Below, in pieces: positions 50,445 to 59,475 of a DNA stretch of 64,000 nucleotides. A program made the translations under genes and the position numbers. The stretch covers positions 247,925 through 311,924 of the forward strand of contig CAWVKS010000010.1 in assembly GCA_963930055.1 (NCBI GenBank). The letters run 5' to 3'. This DNA is from Pullichristensenella sp963930055. GTDB lineage: Bacteria > Bacillota > Clostridia > Christensenellales > Aristaeellaceae. Numbering within the stretch: the stretch's first letter is position 1; each line of letters opens with the position of its first letter. The notes under the pieces are model-generated. The model had not been told where the DNA came from and made no database searches. It saw nothing but the letters and a program-made list of their open reading frames with translations.

Positions 50445-50912
50445 TCAAGATAACGGTTGGATAACTGTACGCCCGTCCGCTCCTGCCTTGTGGAAGCGGT
50501 CTGAAATATAGCAGGCGTGCGAGCAATACCGGCGATGGCCGTTTCCATACGCCTGAAATGTCTTTCCGCAGCAGGCGCAGGTCCTGAAATAGGTCGCCGC
50601 ATCGCCGTGATGAAACGCCTCGGGGTGTTTTGCCCACCACGCGCGGCGGCAGGCGTCGCTGCAGAATCTTCTGCGCCGGCCTCGCGGGGGCTGGGCGATG
50701 GGCTTGCCGCAGGCAGGGCAGCAGGGCGTGTTTTCCTGCGCGTCATTGCCTGCAGCCCTCTGATCTCCATCCAGCCCGTGCCGCTTGCAGAAGTATCGCA
50801 CGGTATCGCGTTCCAGTCCCACAGCGGCGGCGATGGCCCGGTAGCCTGCGCCCCTGGCGCGCGCCTCGCGGATCGTCCGCTCCTGCGCCGGGGTGAGCCT
50901 TACGCCTCCCAC
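50445..50912 (-). CDS. HTH plus zinc-finger regulator-like protein
   Basis: A 155-residue protein. LTPAQERTIREARARGAGYR and AIAAAVGLERDTVRYFCKRH form a resolvase/sigma-like helix-turn-helix (residues 6-45). Two zinc-binding cysteine sets follow, CPACGKPIAQ with FCSDACRRAWW, and CACCGKTF with YCSHACY. Proteins like this are common in Clostridia mobile elements and are often annotated as sigma-like. It overlaps the end of metK by 13 bases, so the two are co-transcribed. Confidence 0.65.
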   Translation of the reverse strand: MGGVRLTPAQERTIREARARGAGYRAIAAAVGLERDTVRYFCKRHGLDGDQRAAGNDAQENTPCCPACGKPIAQPPRGRRRRFCSDACRRAWWAKHPEAFHHGDAATYFRTCACCGKTFQAYGNGHRRYCSHACYISDRFHKAGADGRTVIQPLS

Positions 50913-51946
50913 GGCAGGCCCGCCTTCCCGAAGTGCCCGTAGGCGGAGACGCGGTTGTAGTCCACATCCTTCAGGCCAAGGCCTTCAATGATCCCGCCGG
51001 GCGTGAGGTCGTAGCGGCTGTTGATGTGCCGGAGGATCACATGCGGCGGCTCGCGGTTGGTGCCGAAAAACTGCGCGGAAACAGAAATGGGCGCGGCCAT
51101 CCCAATGGCGTAGGCCAGCTGCACCTCGCAGCGCAGCGCCAACCGTTCCCGCACGATATCGCAGGCGATCTTCCGCGCCATGTACGCGGCGGAGCGGTCC
51201 ACCTTGGTGGGATCCTTGCCGGAGAGCGCCCCGCCCCCGCTGCGGCATACGCCGCCATAGGTATCGGCGACGATCTTCCTGCCGGTCACGCCGGTGTCGG
51301 CGTAGCTGCCGCCGCGCACGAAGCGGCCCGTGGGGTTGACCAGCGCACGGAAATCATGATTCAGGCCATAAGCGTCCGCCACATCGTCCATGACGGAGCG
51401 CACGAGTTCGTAGATCTCCCGCTGCCCGGCATGGGCGTGATGCTGGGTGCTGATGAGAAAGGTGTGGATGCGCCGGCCGCAGTAGTCGAAGGTGACCTGG
51501 CTCTTGGCGTCAGGAAGCAGCAGCGGCGAATGGCGGTCGCGCAGCAGCCCCAGCGCGCGGGTGGCCACAGCGAAGGGCAGCGGCAGCATTTCAGGGGTTT
51601 CGTTGGTGGCATACCCAAACACAAGTCCCTGGTCGCCAGCGCCGCCTCGGTCCACGCCCATGGCGATGTCACGGCTCTGGCAGGTGACCAGCGAGTTGAC
51701 GACATAGGCTTCGGGATCGGGGTCGCCAACGCGCCTGAGCACTTCACGGCACAGGACCTCATAATCGGGCGCATGTGTGGAAGTGATCTCGCCGGCGATG
51801 AAGATCATGCAGTCCTTGATCATACACTCCACGGCGACGCGGCTGTCGCGGTCGTGGCGGAGGCAGTCGGTGACGATGGCGTCGGCGATCTGGTCACAGA
51901 TCTTGTCCGGGTGCCCGGCTGAGACCTGTTCGCTGGTGAATAGCAT
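50900..51946 (-). CDS. metK: Phage-encoded S-adenosylmethionine synthetase
   Basis: A 348-residue MetK, about 40-50 residues shorter than cellular enzymes but with the key motifs: SEQVSAGHPDKICDQIADA, DRGGAGDQGLVFGYATNE, and GRKIVADTYGG followed by GGGALSGKDPTKVDRSAAYM. The ATP- and methionine-binding residues therefore look intact. It makes AdoMet from ATP and methionine. In a prophage with two DNA methyltransferases the obvious inference is a supply of methyl donor. The start 51946 (MLFTSEQVSAG) is preferred over 51967, which falls in a terminator-like hairpin. Confidence 0.92.
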   Translation of the reverse strand: MLFTSEQVSAGHPDKICDQIADAIVTDCLRHDRDSRVAVECMIKDCMIFIAGEITSTHAPDYEVLCREVLRRVGDPDPEAYVVNSLVTCQSRDIAMGVDRGGAGDQGLVFGYATNETPEMLPLPFAVATRALGLLRDRHSPLLLPDAKSQVTFDYCGRRIHTFLISTQHHAHAGQREIYELVRSVMDDVADAYGLNHDFRALVNPTGRFVRGGSYADTGVTGRKIVADTYGGVCRSGGGALSGKDPTKVDRSAAYMARKIACDIVRERLALRCEVQLAYAIGMAAPISVSAQFFGTNREPPHVILRHINSRYDLTPGGIIEGLGLKDVDYNRVSAYGHFGKAGLPWEA

Positions 51947-51970
51947 TCGCTCACTCCTCTTAGGCATAAC

Positions 51971-51997
51971 AAAAGAGCGGGGATCGCTCCTCGCTCT
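51971..51997 (-). terminator. Probable terminator upstream of metK
   Basis: On the minus strand AGAGCG and CGCTCT flank a 12-base region containing further pairs (GGAGCGATCC) and are followed by TTTTG. It lies between the late-regulator stop at 52076 and metK. Confidence 0.6.
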
Positions 51998-52075
51998 GTC
52001 TTTCTTTGGCGATTGTAATTATAGCATAAGCTGTGGACAAAAACAATTCGGACTTGGTTCGGATGTAGTTCGGGT

Positions 52076-52567
52076 TCAGCTCAACATGAAAGTGGTTTCC
52101 GCCGCCTGGTGGTCGGCATACAACCGTTCGAGTGCCTGAAGCCCCTTCCGGCGATAGGAGCTGAGCGTTGCCCGGCCAATATGGTGTTTGGCTTGAAGCG
52201 CGTCCCACGTCATCTGCTCGATAAACAGGTCATGGATCACGACCGAGTATCTTTCCGGCAAAGCACGGATCGCTGACTCGAGGAACACGATCTCATCGTT
52301 CAAAAGCTGCCACTGCTTCTCCAGCCATTCGTACCACTCGCGGTTGAACCGCGCCTGCCGGTCGCGGTATTCCAGCGCGATCTGCGCAGTCTTGTCCGAC
52401 AGACGGCTGCTCTTGACGCGCTCGCCGTCGACCTTGGGCGTCATCATGCTGTCGATCACATCCTCTGCCGACAGGCCCTTGAAATGCGCCAGCTGGTAGG
52501 CGATGCAGTCCCGCTTCTGGATCATCTCCGGGTACGCCTTCAGGAGTTTTTCCACACGCCCGCTCAT
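52076..52567 (-). CDS. Sigma-70 region 4-like late-gene regulator (ArpU/RinA type)
   Basis: A 163-residue protein, helical throughout, with a C-terminal helix-turn-helix: IRALPERYSVVIHDLFIEQM, WDALQAKHHIGRATLSSYRR. The E-x-x-x-x-L-P-x-R-Y pattern and size match the ArpU/RinA-like regulators that switch on phage packaging and structural genes. It is the last gene of the replication block, just where such a regulator is expected. Its ATG overlaps the SNF2 stop (ATGA), with GGAGG six bases upstream. Confidence 0.78.
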   Translation of the reverse strand: MSGRVEKLLKAYPEMIQKRDCIAYQLAHFKGLSAEDVIDSMMTPKVDGERVKSSRLSDKTAQIALEYRDRQARFNREWYEWLEKQWQLLNDEIVFLESAIRALPERYSVVIHDLFIEQMTWDALQAKHHIGRATLSSYRRKGLQALERLYADHQAAETTFMLS

Positions 52568-53918
52568 CTTGCACCTCCGATCTGTGCCCTGACCGCGCGG
52601 ATCAGCGCGGCCTGTCCCATGTCCTTGCGCTCCAGCGCCCGCATCACGTCCTCGTCGTGCGTGCCTCTGGCAATGATGTGGCGGATGACCACCGTCTGGC
52701 TTCTCTGCCCCTGCCGCCATAGCCGCGCGTTCGTCTGCTGATACAGTTCCAGGGACCACGTCGGCGTGAACCAGATGAGCGTCGAGCCGCCCTCCTGCAG
52801 GTTGAGGCCATGGCCCGCCGAGGCCGGGTGGATCAGCCCCACGGCGATCTTCCCCGCGTTCCAGTCGGCGATGTCCCGCGCCGTGGCGATGGGGCGGGCG
52901 TCGAAGCGCTCCCGGATGCGCTGAAGGTCGTGCCTGTACCAGTAGGCCACCAGCAGCGGCTTGCCGTTGGCCGCTTCGATCAGGTCTTCCAGCGCGTCGA
53001 GCTTGCGCTCGTGGAAGCGGAGTACCTGTTTGTCCTCCCCATACACCGCTCCGCCCGCCAGCTGCAGCAACTTCCCCGACAGCGCCGCGGCATTGGCCGC
53101 GTCCACCTCGCCGCTGTCCAGCTTCAGCACCAGTTCCCGCTTCAGCGTATCGTACAGCTTTTGCTCCTTTGCGCTCAGACACACCTCCACGCGGCTGCTG
53201 ACCAGTTCCGGCATCCGCAGATGGTCGGCGGCCTTCATGGACACGCAGATGTCCCCGATGCGCCGGTAAATTTCCGCTTCCGCGCCGGGGCGCGGCTTGT
53301 AGGTGAACACCTGCTGGGCGCTGCGCTTGTCAGGCAGGAAGTATTGCTCGCGGAAGTGGGTGACGAATCGCCCGAGGCGCTTGCCCATATCGAGCAGATA
53401 GATCTGCGGCCACAGGTCGATGAGCGTGTTCGGCGCGGGCGTCCCCGTAAGGCCGATGACCCGCCTGCACAGGGGGCGTACCTTCTTCAGCGCCCGGAAC
53501 CTCTGCGCCTTGCTGCTTTTGAACGAGGACAGTTCGTCGATCACCAGCGCGTCGAAGTCCCAGCGATGATTCTCCACCAGCCACGCCACGTTCTCCCGGT
53601 TGATGATGTACAGCATCGCCTTTTTGCCCAGAGCCGCCCGCCGCTGTTTCTCAGTGCCCAACACCAGCGAACAGGTCAGCCCCTTGAGATGATCCCACTT
53701 GGCGATCTCGGCGGGCCAGGTATCCTCCGCCACGCGCTTGGGCGCAATGACCAGCACACGTGCGATATCGAAGCTGTCCAGCAGCAACTCCCACAGCGCC
53801 GTCAGCGTGATGACGCTCTTGCTCAACCTAAGCCCATATCCAGGATCAGGCCGCAGTAGGGGTGCTCCAGGACGAACCTCGTAGCGTATTCCTGATAGTC
53901 ATGGGGTATGAACTTCAT
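52564..53918 (-). pseudogene. SNF2-family helicase with a frameshift at the P-loop
   Basis: The true start is 53918, overlapping the VRR-NUC stop (ATGA): MKFIPHDYQEYATRFVLEHP, YCGLILDMGLG, and then a stop. The remaining helicase continues in another frame from about 53826: SKSVITLTALWELLLDSF, Walker B-like DALVIDELSSFKS, IGLTGTPAPNTLIDLW, and helicase C-terminal SAGHGLNLQEGGS and TNARLWRQGQRSQTVVIRH. Joining needs one extra base, or loss of five (which would restore GLGKS). The break is exactly in Walker A, so no helicase activity is expected as written. Most family members are about 450 residues, the length obtained after repair. Confidence 0.8.
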
Positions 53919-54214
53919 TTGGCATCACCTCCGTTCCCGCTGCGTATTTCATCCAGCGCACCTCCGATCTGCTCCACACCGTCTACGACGAATACCCTGA
54001 ACCCCAGCCGCTCGAGCTGCTCCCTGCGCCGGCGCTGCAAGGGACGCAGCGTCTTCCCCGGCGCTTTCAGCTCCACAAAGGCCATGCGGCCCCGGGGCAG
54101 GAGCGTCAGCCGGTCAGGCGCGCCGTCCCAGCCGGGGGAGATAAATTTCAGGCAGAGGCCGCCCTGTGTTTTTACCGCCGATGACAGCCTCCGCTCGATC
54201 CGTGATTCCCGCAT
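53915..54214 (-). CDS. VRR-NUC domain nuclease
   Basis: A 99-residue VRR-NUC (PD-(D/E)XK) protein: MRESRIERRLSSAVKTQGGL, KFISPGWDGAPDRLTLLPRG, MAFVELKAPGKTLRPLQRR. The D (of GAPDR) and the E-x-K of FVELKAPG are the catalytic residues. Stand-alone VRR-NUC proteins beside a SNF2 helicase are a standard pair in Clostridia phages and probably act on replication or recombination junctions. Start 54214 has GGAGG seven bases upstream. Confidence 0.92.
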   Translation of the reverse strand: MRESRIERRLSSAVKTQGGLCLKFISPGWDGAPDRLTLLPRGRMAFVELKAPGKTLRPLQRRRREQLERLGFRVFVVDGVEQIGGALDEIRSGNGGDAK

Positions 54215-54444
54215 TTGTACACCTCCTCGATCTCTCAGACCATCCGCGGTCAAGTCATGGAGTGGAGCCAAGTTGGTAAGGGGGGTTTTACCCCTTACCT
54301 ACTTTGCTCACTCCTTGACAGCCTCTGCCACCACACACACATATTTCTATATAATGCCTTTGTGTGTGTATGCACGTCCTCAAAGGGCGCCTTCCCTTTG
54401 TGTGTGTGATGACAGTCTTTCAACGATAAAGGGGAAATCATCCA
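54215..54444. other. Intergenic region with short repeats and a hairpin (possible origin)
   Basis: About 230 bases, AT-richer than the surroundings. A perfect nine-base inverted repeat, GGTAAGGGG (54275-54283) with CCCCTTACC (54291-54299), has no T-run on either side. CA/TG repeats include CCTTTGTGTGTGT twice (about 54358 and 54394) and CCACACACACA once. This placement beside the primase-helicase gene makes a replication origin possible but unproven. Confidence 0.4.
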
Positions 54445-56451
54445 TTATGTATGTGTACCTTTCTGCGTATTTGGGGAAATGGTATCGCTCAGAAGCGCGC
54501 GTTCCTGCACCACGCCGTTGGCCACGACATAGTCCTGAGAAAACTCCCGCACATACCTGCGCATGGTCTCGTAGGACACCTCGGCAAGCTCGGCAAGTTT
54601 CCGCACCGTCACCGGCTCCCCCTTCGGCGCGGCCCTGAAAGCGTCGTCGAGCCGCTGGCGGCGGATCTCCGGCGTCGTGCGCCTCGAACTCAGCGCCAGG
54701 TTGGACAGCGGGCTGCCGTCGGCCATGTACCCGCTCAGCTCGCCCTTCGTGTCCAGCGTGTGCAGCGGGTAGTCGAAGAAAAAGCTGATGGGGCGGATGG
54801 GCGGGAATTCCCGCAGCGACGCCTCCATACGCCACGCCGTGCGTGGGGAATCGAAGTCCTCCTCGATGATCACCGTCTCGCCGCCGTCCCCGTCCACCTC
54901 CGTCTGCCGGACCAATGGCCGCTTCAGTTCGATGATGTCGAGGATCGCGTCCGGGTCGCGCGAGAACACCCCGCTGCCCGAGGCCCGGTCCATGGCCTTC
55001 TTCCACCCCTGCGTGCCCTTCGAGTGATGATGGCAGTAGATCGCCGACGCGCCCATCTCCGTGCAGATCTTGTCAAAGAGGTTGCAGAATGCGCCCATGT
55101 CGCTGGCATTGTTCTCATCGCCCGTGATCACCTTATAGATCGGGTCGATGATCACCGCCGAGAACGCCTCGCCCTTCATCCGCCGGATGAGCAGCGGCGC
55201 GAGCCTGTCCAGCGGCAGCGCGTGCCCGCGCAGGTTCCAGATGACGATGTTTTCGTCGTGCCGGCCTTCAATGCCCATCGCCCTGTAGATGGCGAGGAAA
55301 CGCCCGATGCAGCTCGCCGGGTCGATCTCGAGGTTCATGTACAGCACCTTCCCCTGCCGGCAGGGGAAACCCAGCCACGGCCTGCCCTCGGCGATGGAGA
55401 TCGCCAGCTCGATGAGCAGGAAACTCTTGGCCGCCTTGCTCGGCCCGGCGATCAGCGCCTTGTGCCCGCGCCGCAGCACGCCGGCGATCAGCTCCGGCGG
55501 CTTTTCGGGCGGCTCCTTCACGTCGCTCAGCGTGACCGGCTCCGGCAAAAGCGCCAGTTCCTCGGCGTACTCCAGCCACTCGCCCCACGAACGCCTGCCG
55601 ATGTTCGTCGCCAGCAGCGTCTGCATTGCGCCGCCCCGCACCGCGCCCGGCATCCGGCTCAGCCGCGAGGGATTCTTGTTGGCGTTGTCCACCGGGAAGC
55701 CGCGCGCCTCCAGGAAGCGGAACAGGTAGTTGACGCGCTTCCGGTACTCCTGTTCGCCGGGCGCGTCGATGTGTACCACGGCATGGACGCTCTTGCCGGC
55801 GGAGTCTACGAGGCAGGCGATGGGCAGCTCGTACTTTCGGTAAAAGCGCTCCTGTTCCTCCTTGGGCAGCGTGTCGGACTCGATGAGTACATAGCGGAAG
55901 GCGACGACGTTTTTGTCCGCCTGCCCCTTGCCGTCCAGGGGGTTCATCCGTATCCACGCGCCGCACTCCGGGCGGTAGGGGCCGATGACCTCCTCGATGC
56001 TGCCGCACTGTTCCAGGCGTTCGATGAAATCCGCCGCCTTCAGGGAGAGGTTGGTGTTGACGGGCTTGTACCGGCCGTGGCTGTCCGCCTTCACCTGTGT
56101 GGCAAAGCCCACGGTCTCCTCCGGCTGATAGAGCGTTTCGATATAGCGAGCGAGCATCCCGGCGGGCGTGGCATCCGTATCATCCGCAAAATCCGCGGCG
56201 GCGGAAAACCAGCCGTGCCTGCGGGCCAAAGCGAGTATGCTGCGCACGGTGACAGGGCGGGGCGCGCCCCGGAAGCCAGCCCAGCGGCGTTCGCAGTCGC
56301 CGGGGACGTAGCGGGGATCGTCCCGCGACCAATCGTCCCACACCTCGCACGCATAGCCCGCGTCCTTCAGCGCCATGCCGGTCTCCAGCCACTCGGCGTA
56401 ACTGCACTCCCGGACGGGGACACAGCCCAGGGCCGAAAGCACCTCATCCAT
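54445..56451 (-). CDS. Primase-polymerase / RepA-like ATPase replication protein
   Basis: A 668-residue multidomain replication protein. Residues about 1-80 resemble a primase C-terminal-2 domain (SYAEWLETGMALKDAGY, RWAGFRGAPRPVTVRSIL). About 110-330 resemble an archaeo-eukaryotic primase-like domain (FRYVLIESDTLPKEEQERF, VHAVVHIDAPGEQEYRKRV, NKNPSRLSRMPGAVR). About 360-560 are a RepA/RecA-type ATPase with the unusual Walker A AGPSKAAKSFLL and Walker B SAVIIDPIYKV. A winged helix closes the protein (VTVRKLAELAEVSYETMRRY). It should start and unwind phage DNA replication. Start 56451 has GGAGG six bases upstream and overlaps the next gene by eight bases. Confidence 0.88.
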   Translation of the reverse strand: MDEVLSALGCVPVRECSYAEWLETGMALKDAGYACEVWDDWSRDDPRYVPGDCERRWAGFRGAPRPVTVRSILALARRHGWFSAAADFADDTDATPAGMLARYIETLYQPEETVGFATQVKADSHGRYKPVNTNLSLKAADFIERLEQCGSIEEVIGPYRPECGAWIRMNPLDGKGQADKNVVAFRYVLIESDTLPKEEQERFYRKYELPIACLVDSAGKSVHAVVHIDAPGEQEYRKRVNYLFRFLEARGFPVDNANKNPSRLSRMPGAVRGGAMQTLLATNIGRRSWGEWLEYAEELALLPEPVTLSDVKEPPEKPPELIAGVLRRGHKALIAGPSKAAKSFLLIELAISIAEGRPWLGFPCRQGKVLYMNLEIDPASCIGRFLAIYRAMGIEGRHDENIVIWNLRGHALPLDRLAPLLIRRMKGEAFSAVIIDPIYKVITGDENNASDMGAFCNLFDKICTEMGASAIYCHHHSKGTQGWKKAMDRASGSGVFSRDPDAILDIIELKRPLVRQTEVDGDGGETVIIEEDFDSPRTAWRMEASLREFPPIRPISFFFDYPLHTLDTKGELSGYMADGSPLSNLALSSRRTTPEIRRQRLDDAFRAAPKGEPVTVRKLAELAEVSYETMRRYVREFSQDYVVANGVVQERALLSDTISPNTQKGTHT

Positions 56452-56902
56452 GGCGGACCTCCTCCATTTCCTCGGTAAAGTAGCGGATGGGCATCCCGCG
56501 CGTCTCGGCCTTGTAGATCTCCGCCGCCATGCCGCTGCTGATGCGCCGGCCGAACACCCACACCTCGGAACACTTCGTGAGCAGCACCGTGGCCATGTAG
56601 AGGCCGAGGTCGCGCTGCTTTGCGTCATTGTCGTCCATGAATTGTGGGAAGAACAGGTGTGAGGCGATGGGGATGCAGTCCTTCTGCACCGCGAAGCGGC
56701 AGTAGCGCCGGGTGTTCAGGACATTGGCCTTGACGTCGCCCGCGTAGGGCGAGCAGATGTAGACGATGGGGCGGTAGCGGGCGAGCCGGTCGCGGCGCTG
56801 TTTTTCCTTCTCTGCTTCCTTCGCCGGGTCGGGGATGTTTTGAAACGCCAGATACGGCGTAGGGTCATGATAGCCCTCGTGGTTGAATCTGCTGATCTTC
56901 AT
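56444..56902 (-). CDS. DUF4406/nucleoside deoxyribosyltransferase-like protein
   Basis: A 152-residue protein. RPIVYICSPYAGDVKANVLN, RRYCRFAVQKDCIPIASHLF, KCSEVWVFGRRISSGMAAEI form a Rossmann-like fold close to the nucleoside 2-deoxyribosyltransferase superfamily (DUF4406 style): the I-x-x-P-Y/F start and the S-x-G-M-x-x-E-I segment are typical. Phages use this family in nucleotide salvage or in an unknown role. Start 56902 has GAGGAG seven bases upstream. Confidence 0.75.
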   Translation of the reverse strand: MKISRFNHEGYHDPTPYLAFQNIPDPAKEAEKEKQRRDRLARYRPIVYICSPYAGDVKANVLNTRRYCRFAVQKDCIPIASHLFFPQFMDDNDAKQRDLGLYMATVLLTKCSEVWVFGRRISSGMAAEIYKAETRGMPIRYFTEEMEEVRHG

Positions 56903-56913
56903 GGGTTTTCTCC

Positions 56914-58851
56914 TCAATCCTTTTTGTAGAATTCACATTCATAGCCGTCCGCGCGCAGGGGCAGCCCGTCCGCCCACGCCGGGGCTTCGGCCATGAGCGC
57001 GCACACTTCTTCAACGCCCGAATGGCCGATGGGCACTTCCAGCACGGCTTCGTCGTGGACGTGCATGACGATCTCGAAGCCGGCGTCGCGCAGGCGCAGC
57101 ATGGCTTCGGCCAGCAGGTCGCGGGCGGTCGCCTGCACGATATTCTCCGTGAGTTTGCCGCCGAACGTCTCGATGCGCGTCCACTTTTTGCTCTCCCCGA
57201 CGCCCTCGTAGGTCAGGCCGTCGCCGCCGAAGCGGTTTGTCTGGATGCGGGGCTTGACGTAGCAGAGCTTCCTGCCCGAGGGCAGGGTGATAAACAGCAT
57301 CCCGGAGCGGCAGTGGAAAGTGAGCCGGCCCAGGCGCACGCGGGCCTTTTCCCTTACAGCGGTCATGGCGGCGTTCTCCACCTGTGCCCAGAGGCGGATG
57401 ATGTGCGGGTTGGCCTCGCGCCACTGGCGTACCAGCGGCGGCAGTTCCTCTTCCGCGAGCCCCATGTCCAGCGCGCCCATGGCCGTCAGCGCGCCGACCG
57501 CGCCGCCGTAGCCGAGGGCGAGTTCGGCGATCTTCCCCTTTTGCCGCAGGTGGCTGTTCTGGCCGTGCTTCTCGACGGGCACATGGAACATCTTCGAAGC
57601 GCTGGCACAGTAGATGTCCCCGCCCTGCCGGAACACCTGCAGCCGCCACTGCTCGCCCGCGAGCCAGGCGATGACGCGCGCTTCGATGGCGCTGAAGTCC
57701 GCGACGATGAAGCGGCAGCCCGGGCGGGGAACGAAGGCCGTGCGGATCAGTTCCGATAGCACGTTGGGCGTGGACTCGTACAGCGCCTCGATATCCGCAT
57801 AACGCCCGGCCTTCACCAGATCGCGGGCGAGGGCCAGATCAGGGATGTGATTTTGAGGTAGATTTTGTATCTGGACGAGCCTGCCGGCCCAGCGCCCGGT
57901 GCGGTTGGCTCCGTAGAATTGCAGCAGCCCGTGGACGCGCCCGTCCGCGCACACCGAGCGGCGGATGGCCTCGTATTTCTTCACGCTCGTTTTCGCCATG
58001 AGCAGGCGCAGTCTCAGCACCTCCAGCACATCGCCCTCCGCGCCGGGAAGGAGCGCGCGTACCGCCTTTTTGTCGAGCGTATCGACCTCCGTGCCCTGTC
58101 CCTCCAGCCATTCCTTGAGCTGCGCGGGGCTGTTGGGGTTGGCAAGCCCGGTCAGTTCGTAGGCGCGCTTCGTGGTCTTTTCCCGGTACTGCCCGTCGCA
58201 CTCGATGGCGCGCGCCACCAGCACAGGATCGACCATGATGCCCCGGTCGTTGATCTCCTGATCCAAGCGGTACAGTTCCTGTTCCTTCGCGGGGATGGGA
58301 TAGCCCTGCAGCTTTGCCCGTATCTCCCGCTCAGCCTCCACGTCGCGCACGCAGTATTCCTTGAACCGCCGCCACTTCTCCGGGGCGTGTTCCGGCAGGT
58401 TGCGCGTGCGCTGGCCGTTGGCCTTGGTGGGCTTGCAGGGCAACGAGAAGTAGCGCACGAGGTCGCCGCCCTCTTTGAGCTTTTTGCGCTCGATGCCCAG
58501 CACCTCGCCCACGCCCTCCAGCGACAGCGGCAGCGCCAGCATCGCCGACTGCACGGCGGTACACTGCCATTGTGCCGCGTCCAGAAATTTCCCGAGATAG
58601 CGACCGATGCAGGTACGCTCGAACGCCGCGTTGAAGGCCGTCTTGGTGATGGCCGGGTCGGTGAGCGCATCCAATACGCGGGGCGGGAGCCGTTCGCCGC
58701 CCTTGAGGTCTACGACCTGTGTTTCCTCATCATCGAAGGCATAGGCGAAGAGGAGGATCTCAAAGCTGGGATGTTCCGCGTAGGCGTATACCCCGCATTT
58801 GGGCAGGTCGACTTCGCTGTATGTCTCAATGTCGATGCCGAGGATGGGCAT
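56914..58851 (-). CDS. Family A DNA polymerase
   Basis: A 645-residue phage replicative polymerase. The 3'-5' exonuclease motifs are GIDIETYSE (Asp/Glu near residues 6-8), FNAAFERTCI and YCVRDVEAEREI. The polymerase motifs are A FIVADFSAIEARVIAWLAG, B KGKIAELALGYGGAVGALT and C IVMHVHDEAVLEVP. No 5'-3' exonuclease domain is present. The start MPILGIDIE at 58851 lies eight bases after GGAGG; a GTG at 58860 overlaps that site. All catalytic residues look intact. Confidence 0.95.
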   Translation of the reverse strand: MPILGIDIETYSEVDLPKCGVYAYAEHPSFEILLFAYAFDDEETQVVDLKGGERLPPRVLDALTDPAITKTAFNAAFERTCIGRYLGKFLDAAQWQCTAVQSAMLALPLSLEGVGEVLGIERKKLKEGGDLVRYFSLPCKPTKANGQRTRNLPEHAPEKWRRFKEYCVRDVEAEREIRAKLQGYPIPAKEQELYRLDQEINDRGIMVDPVLVARAIECDGQYREKTTKRAYELTGLANPNSPAQLKEWLEGQGTEVDTLDKKAVRALLPGAEGDVLEVLRLRLLMAKTSVKKYEAIRRSVCADGRVHGLLQFYGANRTGRWAGRLVQIQNLPQNHIPDLALARDLVKAGRYADIEALYESTPNVLSELIRTAFVPRPGCRFIVADFSAIEARVIAWLAGEQWRLQVFRQGGDIYCASASKMFHVPVEKHGQNSHLRQKGKIAELALGYGGAVGALTAMGALDMGLAEEELPPLVRQWREANPHIIRLWAQVENAAMTAVREKARVRLGRLTFHCRSGMLFITLPSGRKLCYVKPRIQTNRFGGDGLTYEGVGESKKWTRIETFGGKLTENIVQATARDLLAEAMLRLRDAGFEIVMHVHDEAVLEVPIGHSGVEEVCALMAEAPAWADGLPLRADGYECEFYKKD

Positions 58852-58935
58852 TGGAGCCACCTCCTTGCTGATGTTTTTTCTGGCGTTGGTGTTTTTGATC
58901 GGGGCGGCAGCGTTTCACCGCCGCCCCTTGGCCGG

Positions 58936-59472
58936 TCAGGAGAGGAAGTCGTCATCGTCGTAAGTCTCAAATTCCTCCGCGGCGTTGGCCTTGCCGCCCA
59001 GCGGCTCGCCGTCGCGGAGTTTCTGGATGTTGCCCAGCCCCGCCGCGATGCCGCGGTTGCCGTTGGTGTTGAAGCCGTAGAACGTCACCGAGATCTGCCC
59101 GTAGCAGCCGGAGTACACTTCGCTCTGGTCGAGGATGGGCTGCACCTTCCTGTCCACCACTTGCGGGGCCTGACGGCTGTTGGCGTTGAGGAACCAGCTG
59201 TCCGCGTAGGCTTCGTCGTCCGGGCGCTCGATGTCGCCGTCGCGCAGGGGCAGCTTCAGGTTCGGGGGGATCTTGCCACCCCATTTGGAGAGGGATTCCT
59301 TCTTGGCATTCTCTATGGCCGCCCGGATCTTCTCCACGGCCCGGGTGTCGCTCTTGGGGATGATGGCCGAGACGCTATAGCGGGGATCGCCGCCGTTGAC
59401 AGAGTCTGGCTCCCAGCAGTGCAGGTAGGAAAAGCGGCAGGGGATGATGACTTTGTTGGGATTCATACTCAT
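58936..59472 (-). CDS. DUF2815 phage single-strand DNA-binding-like protein
   Basis: A 178-residue DUF2815 protein: KVIIPCRFSYLHCWEPDSVN, YSVSAIIPKSDTRAVEKI, GCYGQISVTFYGFNTNGNRG, GIAAGLGNIQKLRDGE. It has an OB-fold-like pattern and an acidic tip, YDDDDFLS, like the C-terminal tails with which SSBs recruit partners. It always lies beside DUF2800 and DNA polymerase genes in such phages, as here. GGAGG is eight bases upstream. Confidence 0.9.
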   Translation of the reverse strand: MSMNPNKVIIPCRFSYLHCWEPDSVNGGDPRYSVSAIIPKSDTRAVEKIRAAIENAKKESLSKWGGKIPPNLKLPLRDGDIERPDDEAYADSWFLNANSRQAPQVVDRKVQPILDQSEVYSGCYGQISVTFYGFNTNGNRGIAAGLGNIQKLRDGEPLGGKANAAEEFETYDDDDFLS

Positions 59473-59475
59473 GGT

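Noticed and set aside
54315..54355. TTGACA and TATAAT on the plus strand upstream of the primase gene end
   Set aside because: The spacer is 29 bases, far too long for a promoter, and no plus-strand gene follows.
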